A stretch of DNA of 64,000 nt, taken from positions 372,001 to 436,000 of the forward strand of contig JARKIF010000023.1 in NCBI GenBank assembly GCA_029378245.1, in the 5' to 3' direction. Position numbers and translations under genes: made by a program. The notes under the pieces were generated by a model. The model ran no database searches. It was not told the DNA's origin and was given only the letters and a program-made list of their open reading frames with translations. This document shows positions 1 to 8,072 of the stretch, in pieces (the first letter of the stretch is position 1; each line of letters begins with the position of its first letter). The DNA is from Roridomyces roridus (taxonomy: Eukaryota; Basidiomycota; Agaricomycetes; Agaricales; Mycenaceae).

Positions 1-258
1 CACCCCACCATAATGCCCACAAGTGCAACAGTGTCAACGATGCAGCACACAATGACAAGTAATCGTGTAGTGCGGCCATCGTGACGGAACGTCTTGAGGT
101 AGCTGTAAGCTTGCATCATCTCGGCGAGGTATAGCGCGGTGTGGAACCATGATGCGACGAGGAGCGTGCTGCACGCGCCGGTGGCGATGAGAGAAGATAA
201 AGGAGTGGAGATGAGGAACTCGCCCAATGACTTGGTCGTGGTATGAGCCGACCATGGT
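1..258 (-). CDS. DUF6534-like multi-pass membrane protein, partial
   Basis: This is the upstream part of a gene that runs off the left edge on the minus strand. The reverse-strand frame beginning near 258 reads SLGEFLISTPLSSLIATG, then a hydrophobic stretch ending in HTALYLAEMMQAYSYLKTF, then a short basic loop (RHDGRTTR) and a second hydrophobic helix (LLVIVCCIVDTVALVGIMV). This pattern of helix, AYSYLK-type motif, RHD..T loop and helix is what I know from the basidiomycete DUF6534 integral membrane family, whose function is unknown. No ATG lies in this frame before a stop near 268, so either the start is in another exon or the first exon is spliced from the ATG at 255 in a different frame. 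Family assignment is from memory of motif style and needs a profile search. Confidence 0.5.
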
Positions 259-510
259 GGCCCGTGTCAGGACTTCCGGAATCCGACTCAGGAGTGATCA
301 GACAGTGATCGCGCCGTTGGATGCACCCGCGGACATGACTTGGAGAGTCAAGGAAAACATTTCATCTCGTGTGCTGGCCTGGGAGGCTAGTGGAAAGAGC
401 GAGGATGCTGCCGACTCTGGGACTCGGGTGCGCAGACTGAGAAGAGAAAGAGTGGAGTATTACATAACCCGATGTCACACTGTGACACCACGGCTTCGTC
501 TCGACCATGA

Positions 511-2274
511 CAAGCCAGCCTTGGCCGTGCGTTTCCCTCTCATGTTTCCAGCACAAACTCAGGATCCTTTTTCAGTGGATCTCTTGCTTCTCGACGGGCC
601 AAACTCCAGCGGGATATCGCCTGGCACTACGATCAGATATCCGCTCTCAAGGCGACGCTGAATGCGCTCAATCCGATCGACACACTCCCAAACGAACTTC
701 TTTCCAAGATCTTCGGTTTCTACGCTTTTCTCCAGGGGCCGCCCTTTGACTTGAAGTGGACCCGGGTGATGCTCGTCTGTCGCCGATGGCACGACATCGC
801 TGTGGTGGAACAAGTCCTATGGAGCTACGTCGAGGACTCGTTCTACTCTCCGGGATACGTAGAACGAGTCATCGTGCAGATGAAGCGCTCGGGTGCTGCG
901 CCGTTGACGGTCCGGATAATGTCCATGGACGAGTCGAATATCTACAGCTACTTCCTGCTCCAGCACGCCGAGCGTCTTCGGGACGTCGATGTCCGTGGCG
1001 ACGCTGTCCATGTCATCCAATTCATGCATGGCCTCTCATCGCACCCCCTTTCCTTTCTTCGCTCGCTCTCCCTCGACCCACGCTATAAACGCGAGGAGGT
1101 TCCCGGCGATGTCGTCACCGTCTTTCCGGACGCCGTCCTCGACGGACGTGCGCCTGGTCTGACGGAGCTGGATATCTCGCATCTTACCATCAACTGGGGG
1201 CTCCTGCGGGGACTGACCAAACTCTCGCTTACCCAAACCCCCGACACAAATCAGTCGGGAACCCACATCTTATCCGTCCTCGAGTCGTCACCAGCGTTAA
1301 CGTCCCTTAAACTAGGGCGAGTGCTCACCGAGCAAATTGTGCACCAGCCACACCATGCCGTATCCCTCCCGTTGCTGGAATCTCTGTGGGTCCAAGACGA
1401 AGTCCAGTTTTGCACCCCGCTCATTCAGCACCTCGTCATCCCTCCTACCGCGCGTATTATCATCTATACACTCGGAGTCCAGACAGGCAGCGATATTACA
1501 CACCTCCTTGTTCTCATCCGCAAGCACATCCGGGCCCCCGGTGCATCTACCATCCGCTGGCTGCAACTCGAGGCGCACGGCTCTCCCTCCACACCCCCAA
1601 GCCACTTGCGGATGGCCGCCTTTTCAAGCGAAAGCGTACCCGACGCCCTTGCCTTCGACGACGCTTCCCTTGCAATCAACGCTCACCCAACAACCGGACT
1701 CGCACTCCGCCAAATAATGAGCAAGATCCTCAAAGCACTGCCAGTGAGCACCATCACTCACCTCGACTGCCGAAGTGCCTCCCACCTGAGCGTAACCTCG
1801 TGGAAATACGCACTTGCGCTCCTCCCTGCCCTCGAGAGCATTTACCTATTCGTGAATAACGGCGCTCTGCAGCTCTTCGGCGCGCTGACGGAGCTCACGG
1901 AGACGCCCAAAACGCCCAGCGCGGGGTTTCCTTCTTCGTTGAAGCACATACACCTCTTGGCGTACGTGTACAAGTTGCGGGACGACGCGGAGGATTTCGT
2001 GCCGAGCGTCTTGGAGGCGCTGCGACGGCTCCTCGATGCACGTGTAGCTGCCGGGACGCCGTTCCCTTTATTGGATATTGATGAGGGTGGTGATGGATTG
2101 AAGATGAGCGCGGTTGAGTGGGAGGCGTTGTTTGAGAAGGTCGGGAAGATGAGGAAGCATGGGTATGTGTTTGATCCGCCTGCCATGAGGAGGAAACGGG
2201 AGGAGTTGGTTCGCAAGATGGAGGAGATTGCTGCGAAAGAGGCGTCTGAGGAGATCGCCGGAAATGATTCCTAA
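511..2274 (+). CDS. F-box / leucine-rich-repeat-like protein
   Basis: A single long frame is open from 511 to the TAA at 2274. It begins with a helical segment (LQRDIAWHYDQISALKATL), followed by the F-box core NPIDTLPNELLSKIFGFY and the continuation MLVCRRWHDIAVVEQVLWS, which is the usual basidiomycete F-box layout. F-box proteins bind Skp1 and give substrate choice to SCF ubiquitin ligases. The remaining 400 or so residues are leucine-rich with irregular LRR-like spacing and end in a charged tail (RRKREELVRKMEEIAAKEASEE). No in-frame ATG precedes the F-box, so the true start is uncertain. An upstream exon, for example from the ATG at 509 spliced into this frame, is plausible. The substrate cannot be inferred. 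It sits about 260 bp upstream of the membrane protein gene on the same strand. Confidence 0.75.
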   Translation, partial: QASLGRAFPSHVSSTNSGSFFSGSLASRRAKLQRDIAWHYDQISALKATLNALNPIDTLPNELLSKIFGFYAFLQGPPFDLKWTRVMLVCRRWHDIAVVEQVLWSYVEDSFYSPGYVERVIVQMKRSGAAPLTVRIMSMDESNIYSYFLLQHAERLRDVDVRGDAVHVIQFMHGLSSHPLSFLRSLSLDPRYKREEVPGDVVTVFPDAVLDGRAPGLTELDISHLTINWGLLRGLTKLSLTQTPDTNQSGTHILSVLESSPALTSLKLGRVLTEQIVHQPHHAVSLPLLESLWVQDEVQFCTPLIQHLVIPPTARIIIYTLGVQTGSDITHLLVLIRKHIRAPGASTIRWLQLEAHGSPSTPPSHLRMAAFSSESVPDALAFDDASLAINAHPTTGLALRQIMSKILKALPVSTITHLDCRSASHLSVTSWKYALALLPALESIYLFVNNGALQLFGALTELTETPKTPSAGFPSSLKHIHLLAYVYKLRDDAEDFVPSVLEALRRLLDARVAAGTPFPLLDIDEGGDGLKMSAVEWEALFEKVGKMRKHGYVFDPPAMRRKREELVRKMEEIAAKEASEEIAGNDS

Positions 2275-2537
2275 TGATATTGGACTACTCCAATGCCATT
2301 TCTTTCTGCAGACGGACGGCCATTGAACGAAGCTTTAGACGCATCCCGAGGCGGTGCGGATGCCCCTTGCCCTGTCCATCTGCTCACCAGTTTCATATCA
2401 GCACTATTACCTCTTCACATCAGCGAAGCAGGCGATTACCTCTTTATCGACCTATAAGCTATAAGAAGCCCGGAAGTGTGCATCCTCCGATCGAGCTCTT
2501 CTTACTTACCTCTCTTCTTCCTACCCCAGGCTGAGGA

Positions 2538-4099
2538 TGCCCTCTTACACCGCCGATCCTGCACTTTTCGAGAATTACTGGGAAACCGCGGTTCAGGAAG
2601 TATGCACAGCGGGGGTACGTATCCTTACGTTTGACCTTGATGTCCACGGCGCTTGACATCCGGAACTTCAGACATGTTTTCTGTTATACGGTAAATAACC
2701 CTCACAGTCATACGTCCAACCCCTACCAACACATCTGGGATCAGGATGCTTCGTCGTGCTGTACGTCCTAGCGATGCGCCTCCTCTACCTCCGCGCCACA
2801 CCGGGCCGCCTACCGCTAGCGATCCTCACCACGGCTATGGCTCTACTCGCTACAGCGCAATTTGCGATGCACATCGGAACGACGGTTCTCGGGCTGCTTA
2901 TGCTGGTTGGGACGGTGGAGCATGGGACGGGGTCGATGGATGACTCGTTGGCTAACCCGCCTACGTATGCGGAGAAGGTGTATTGGGTGTTGAAGATGGT
3001 GCAGGATCTCATGTTGTTGATAAATTGGTACGAGTCATCTTTCTTCGTGAAATGTTTACTGATTTTTTTGAATAAATACAGTGTCATGGCTGATAGTCTT
3101 TTCGTGCGTCCCATTCAATCATTCATTCCTTCCTTCCTGACCATTGACAATTTGGTAGGTGTATCGATGCTATCTCGTTTGGGGACGTCCCAGAAAGTCT
3201 TCCTGGTACTTCCAGTGTTACTTCTCCTCGCAACGATTGGTTTGTTTCAATCTTTGTTTACGACGGTATTTCGGTCTAATTCAACTGTCCAGCAACCGGT
3301 TGCATTACGACCTACGACGAGGATTACATCGACGCACCGCCGGCACCGTTCACCATCGACCCACGGATCGTCTTTGTTCTCACTCTTTTCACCAACTTCA
3401 GTCTCATGAGTCTCACGGGTTCGTTTCATACTCTATATTCTCCACCTCGCGTTGCTCATTATATGCAGCTGGTCGAATTTGGTGGGTTACTCGACAGCAG
3501 CGGGCGGTCTTGGGACCCGAATTTATGCCCCCGTACAACGCCGCCATGGCTATCATGTACGTCGCGTTCCGTTACTTCGTTCATACACGGTAGGAAATCT
3601 GAATGCCCTCATAGTCTCGAATCGGGCGTCGTATATTGCGCTGGGCTGAACCTCCAAGTTGTGGCTCTGACTATACAAAATTCGCAGGCGGTGCGCTATC
3701 ACCAGATTTGCCCGTTCTTTACTCATTGAGATGCATAGATTCCGGTATACCTCACCCAAGGAGCAGCCACCCAACTCGTGGTAAGTCACAGATCCGTACC
3801 TTCCTGCTCGAGGATTGACGTAACTTCAGAGCATCGCCCCAACGCTGATCGTCGTGCGCGTGGGCATGGGGCATACAACCCCTACTACGCGTCTCACGTG
3901 CACTGGTAATACCACTGGAGTTGACGTGCGCAGACCTAAATCAATTCGATTCGCCCGCATGGGCCAGACGACGACGACGGTGGATGAGTGCGAGCTGGCT
4001 ATGGTTCCTGTGGTGGATATCGGTGCTGGTGCCGATAGGGACAAGGACAAGGACAAGGTGGGTTGTTTGGAGAGTCGGTCGTTCTCGGGGGGTGTTTAA
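2538..4099 (+). CDS. Basidiomycete multi-pass (7TM-type) membrane protein, frameshifted
   Basis: The gene starts at the ATG at 2538 (MPSYTADPALFENYWETAV) and is cut by about seven short introns. Hydrophobic helices follow, with motifs typical of a common basidiomycete receptor-like membrane family of unknown function: LYVLAMRLLYLR, MADSLFVYRCYLVWG, KVFLVLPVLLLLATIG, GRIWWVTRQQRAVLG, LESGVVYCAGLNLQVVAL and the cytoplasmic end QLVSIAPTLIVVRVGMGH. The tail is hydrophilic and ends in GCLESRSFSGGV. The exon around 3160-3240 changes frame between YRCYLVWGRP and KVFLVLP, at the CCC at 3189-3191. One more base there would restore the usual reading, so this is either an assembly error in a C run or a disabling deletion. 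All other exon joins keep phase. Ligand and partners are unknown. Confidence 0.6.
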
Positions 4100-4276
4100 T
4101 TTGGTGTTCAAGTGATGTATAATTTCTTGTATAATGGACGTCTTATCGGTCTTGTTCGAGCACCCATGCTGTGAAGACAGCAGAGTCTGTGCGTCAAAAG
4201 TTATCAAACCACGATCGGAGTTCGATTCCCATTGATGGCATGAGTGTTGTCATTGACTTTTTCCCCCCTGCAACTC

Positions 4277-5105
4277 TATGGCGGTCAAAATGCACTTTTA
4301 ATCCAGCGCACCATTTTTTCACAAAAACAGTCCACACTAATTTTTCACTCAGAAATCAGTTTCCGCGCACCATTTCAAGTTGAAAAGTTTTTTAAAAATG
4401 GGGCGCGCGACGCGACTCGCGCGCGCTCCTTTGTTTTGACAATCGCTCACATGCGCGCTGTATTTTTGATGGCCGAGACCGGTCCAGACCCGCGCTCCAA
4501 TCTTTCGGTGTTAGTTTACCTTGACTGCGCGCGCTCCATTTGTGGTTTCAAATGCGCGCTCCATTTTTTCAACTCGTGGACTTGAGAAAATATTGCTGGC
4601 AAGGACGCTTCGGATCAACGGCCGGCTCATGATCACTGATGCCACCATCGGCACAATTACACTCAGGTCCCGTTTCCACCTCTCGAATGAAGCAAGTCAT
4701 ATCATTACTATATAGTATATATGCTGGAGTGGCCTACATTGTCTGGCAAGGCCGGGCACTCGGTGCCGAGATGCCGAGATCACGGCAATCTCGGCTTCCG
4801 CATGTTGAATTTGCCAAGTCCACAAGTGAGAAAAATGGAGCGCGCGCTGTCAAGTTAGTGCCCAAAGAATTGAGCGCGGGTCTGGACCGGTCTCGGTCAT
4901 CAGAAATGGAGCGCGCATGTGCACAAATGTCACAAGAAAATTGAAGAAATGGAGCGCGCGCGAGTCGCGCTGCATGCCCCAATTTTTTTGAACTTCTCAA
5001 CTTGAAATGGGGCGCGGAATAGCATTTTTAACCTAACATGGGGTGCGAAAGGCACTTTTCATGAAAATATGGTGCGCTGGATTAAAAGTGCACTTTGATC
5101 GCCAT
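4277..5105. mobile_element. Foldback / MITE-like element with ~310 bp inverted arms
   Basis: The left arm (about 4277-4590) and right arm (about 4795-5105) are imperfect inverted copies of each other. The outer ends match as TATGGCGGTCAAAATGCAC and, on the other strand, TATGGCGATCAAAGTGCAC. Both then continue with CTTTTAATCCAGCGCACCAT, with the CAAGTTGA...GCGCG blocks and with the shared run GACCGAGACCGGTCCAGACC in the same order. The core of about 200 bp (4590-4795) holds no convincing open frame. Long arms and the lack of coding capacity fit a non-autonomous foldback or MITE-type DNA element. I cannot see a clear target duplication, so the superfamily is open. GCGCGC-rich words repeat within both arms. 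Confidence 0.75.
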
Positions 5106-5698
5106 ACAACTCCCCTGCGCCCCGGGTAAGCATTTGAATTTCGAGGAGACGATAATCGAAGGCTTTCGAGGAGTCATTACATTTGTCTGGGCCCGGAGAG
5201 ATTGCGGGAAGATGCACTGATGCGAGGAAACGGGAACGCCGGAATAGAGAGGTTTCCTGTATCTTCCGAGTCTTCGGCTCAATGTAATCATCAATTCTCA
5301 ATGGATCGTATATTCAATCGGTGTTTTCTGGAGTGGAATAGGCCTCGGTTTCTTTCTGTCTTTCAATCGCCGAATAATAGTGCTGCCATCAGACCACCCG
5401 ATTGGCAACCAACCTGGCCATGACCGGGTTCGATTCTCGCTGATGGTAATGTGCCCCTCGGCCTCTGCCTTTTTTTCCCCGCGGGCCCGTCAAGTAACGC
5501 ACTCGAACCGGCCGAATGAATATTTTCCAGAGTTTGAGGAGATTCAGAGATTCAGGGGGATCACAAAGTTGGATCCAGTTTGATATCGCCAAACCCATTG
5601 GGGCTAGTATTCGAGAGAGGTGCCGATTTTCCGAACGATCGGATCGGCAAGAATCGGCAAGAATGCCCAAATCATAAGCTTCGGCTTGTTGTACTTAC
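5106..5698. other. No clear gene; tRNA-like B-box sequence
   Basis: No frame here has recognisable protein character. Around 5389-5450 a CCATCAG / CTGATGG pair brackets a sequence with a tRNA T-arm / Pol III B-box look (GGGTTCGATTCTC), followed by a T run at 5470. A related stretch (GGAGTTCGATTCCC...TGATGG, then a T run) lies at about 4205-4270, on the other side of the foldback element. The bracketed segment is too short for a functional tRNA. Confidence 0.4.
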
Positions 5699-5706
5699 TC
5701 ACTGAT
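5699..5706. other. Left copy of 8 bp target-site duplication (TCACTGAT)
   Basis: TCACTGAT abuts the outer end of the left terminal inverted repeat. The identical 8 bp stands at 22538-22545, just outside the right repeat. An 8 bp duplication is what I recall for Zisupton-type transposons. Confidence 0.7.
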
Positions 5707-6849
5707 CTACCCCCCCGGGGGCTTTGCTCGAGTATCCAGCATTTCGATGCGCATTCCACTCGAGCGCGCTGATACTTTTTAGCTAGATATACATTATGTA
5801 CTGCTAGTCACCCCAAGGTCGAGCGACACTCGAGCAAGGCAACTCGAGCGGCTCGAGCCACCCAATGCTCTACAATCCTCCACCAACCCACCATGATCAC
5901 CCCGGCTCGAGCGACACTCGAGCAAGGCAACTCGAGCGGCTCAAGCCACCCAAGCTTCTCCAATCCGCCACGGACCCACGTTCCTTGACAGCTCGAGCAA
6001 TCCCGCTCGAGCCAATCTTGTTAGTGATAGTCCACAAATAAAATAGGTCAACCTCGTAACATACCTGCACATCACACGGCTTGAGTACGATAGCTGGGTC
6101 GGCTCGCTTGAGCACGCCAGCTGCTCGAAGGACCCACTACTCGATCGGCTTGAGGCAGGGCCCAATACGGCTCGAGCCGCTCGAGCCGCTCGAGACTCAG
6201 AGCGACTCGAGCAGACAGATCCATGGCTGCGATTGCTCGAGCCAACTTCAGCCGGTGTTGTGCACGAAAAAATAAAAGTTGATCACGTACCAACTGGGCT
6301 CGAGCGGATCGAGAGACGACGCGTGTAGGTTCTCTCCGAGCGGCTCGAGCGGCGTTGAGATTGCTCCATCCGCAGTTTTTGAGGCTCCAAAAACTTGTAA
6401 AAAACAAATATGACGGAGAAGGATGGGGTGTATAACGCACATGGATCCCGGCAAGTGCGCATCCCACTCACGATGCACGTTCGGTGGCATCGACAAAGAT
6501 GCATCGGTGGCACCGTTGAGCATAGTATGCTTTCTGAATTTGTTAGTTCCATGACCCGTTGAGTTCTGAGAGGAAGCTTGCCTCATATACTTGGCGTGGC
6601 GAGTGGCGCAGCCGCCGCCACCAAGGTCTGTGTCAAGTCTGCGTTGATATCAGCCGCGGTGTATCACGGCTTGAGCGAGTGTACGTCGTGTGAGGGAGAG
6701 GTGAACATCGGTGTACCGAAATCGCGGTGTTGTGGTGGAGTGGACGAAGAGAGAGAGAGAGAAAGAGATGGCATGGACAAACAAATAACAAAGAGCAGTG
6801 ATCGGTCTTTTAGCACTGCCTCTCGGGCCTGTCGGACCTTTTCCATTTT
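5707..6849 (+). repeat. Left terminal inverted repeat of KDZ element
   Basis: This repeat pairs with 21375-22537 in inverted orientation. The outer end begins CTACCCCCCCGGGGGC and soon shares TTGCTCGAGTAT with the right copy. The inner end is marked by the run AGCACTGCCTC..GGCCTGTCGGACCTT...CCATTT. About 17 CTCGAG palindromes lie in the outer 650 bp. The inner half holds a GA-rich microsatellite (about 6750-6775) and short motifs shared with the right copy almost base for base. Confidence 0.85.
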
Positions 6850-7031
6850 AGGTCGACTCGACGCCACTGACACAGAAAAGGGAATTTTCGAGCAAAGTCA
6901 TTTGGGTACAATATTCATCATTTAGGTGCAAGAATGATAGAGTATAAACATGAGGTCGTGAGAGTCGTCACAATGTAATAGGAGGCAGGAGCGCAGATCT
7001 GGCAAGTCAAAGTCAATTCGCTGTCGTAGCA

Positions 7032-8057
7032 TAAGGTAGACGCAATACAAGTTCGGTTGCCCCACGTGATTCGCTGTGACTTTTACCATTTTGGGAAGCA
7101 AAGCAGAACTTCGGGATAAAACAATTTTTTGTGAATGCTCGAGGATGAAATTACAAAATCGGCCTCAAGGGTCCTCTGTAGATTGGTCCTAGATTGCTAT
7201 TCCCGGTTTTACATCCATAAAAAGTCCAAAATTGGAGGACTAGTTTCCAAAATACAGTCTCCAGCATGTGTAATCTCAAAGTTTCTTTGACTGTTGCCCT
7301 CGAAAAAATTCAATGGGTGTCTCCTTGGTATCTACTACATGCCTCAGCAAAAGAAAGCCGTCCGCGACAGGCTGAACCGCCTCAATGGCCTCTTAGCCTC
7401 ACCAAAGCGAGCCATCAAACGTGGGTTAATTGCCTTGAGTCCAGTCAAGAGCCCAGAGAAGAGGCCTGACAAAAGGCGCCGTGAGGACGATCTCGAGGAC
7501 ATCCAGAACCAGCCTTTGCGCTTCCTATTCCCAGCTGAATCCACAATTGACGCTTCTGACCCTTTTGACTAGCCAACTCCGGGTCCTGGCAGTGAATCTC
7601 CTCGGTTCGTACCCGTAACGGACTGCGAAGAAATGCCGCTTGATTCCATGCGCGCGTTCGTTCGTCGCGCTCATCGTTTTGCCGATGCATACCGCCAAGG
7701 ACTGGATGGCGCGCAAGCTGCCTGGGCAGCCAGAAAATACAGGGGACATCGTACACTGCCCGCAGAATTCAAAAAAGACATGATTGCAGCTGGGAATACT
7801 GCGAGGAGGGAACCAGAGTGCCGGTTTGTAATGTAGTACGACAGTAATTTGGAAACTAGTCCCTCAATTTTGATTTAAAAATCGTGAAAAAAATTGGGAG
7901 TACACTTGGGATGTATCTAGACAGGACCCTTGGGACCGATTTGCGAGCTTCCTCGTGAGAGCCTTGCAAAGGGTTGTCGACTGGTGTTCATTCCCAAAAA
8001 GGTCATCGTGACAATCACATCACGTGGGGCAACCGAACTTGTATTGCGTCTACCTTA
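7032..8057. mobile_element. Nested TA-flanked DNA transposon remnant (mariner/pogo-like ends)
   Basis: Inverted repeats of about 230 bp face each other: AGGTAGACGCAATACAAGTT at 7034 and its reverse complement ending at 8055, both continuing into CGGTTGCCCCACGTGAT. Both are flanked by TA. Farther in, GGGACTAGTTTCCAAA-like blocks match again in inverted order near 7240 and 7850. Two internal open pieces remain. One is at about 7339-7572 (MPQQKKAVRDRLNRLN...KRRREDDLED). The other is at 7633-7836 and ends with KKYRGHR-type basic residues (AWAARKYRGHRTLPAEF), which resembles parts of basidiomycete DDE transposase ORFs. No catalytic core is left, so this is an internally deleted copy. It sits in the 3' flank of the neighbouring cargo gene. 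Confidence 0.65.
7339..7836 (+). pseudogene. Remnants of a DDE-type transposase inside the nested element
   Basis: Two open pieces are separated by a stop at 7570. The first, from the ATG at 7339, encodes a basic segment ending in FPAESTIDASDPFD. The second carries PLDSMRAFVRRAHRFADAYR and KYRGHRTLPAEFKKDMIAAG. The latter word pattern (DAYR.GL.G..A.WA.KKYRGHR) is one I associate with transposase-like ORFs of mushroom genomes. The catalytic DDE region is absent, and the gene could encode only a short DNA-binding remnant, if anything. Confidence 0.35.
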
Positions 8058-8072
8058 TGAGCCACTCACTCT

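Noticed and set aside
5389..5450. Possible tRNA gene
   Set aside because: The acceptor-like pair CCATCAG/CTGATGG and a B-box are there, but only 47 bases lie between them and no D arm or convincing anticodon arm can be drawn.
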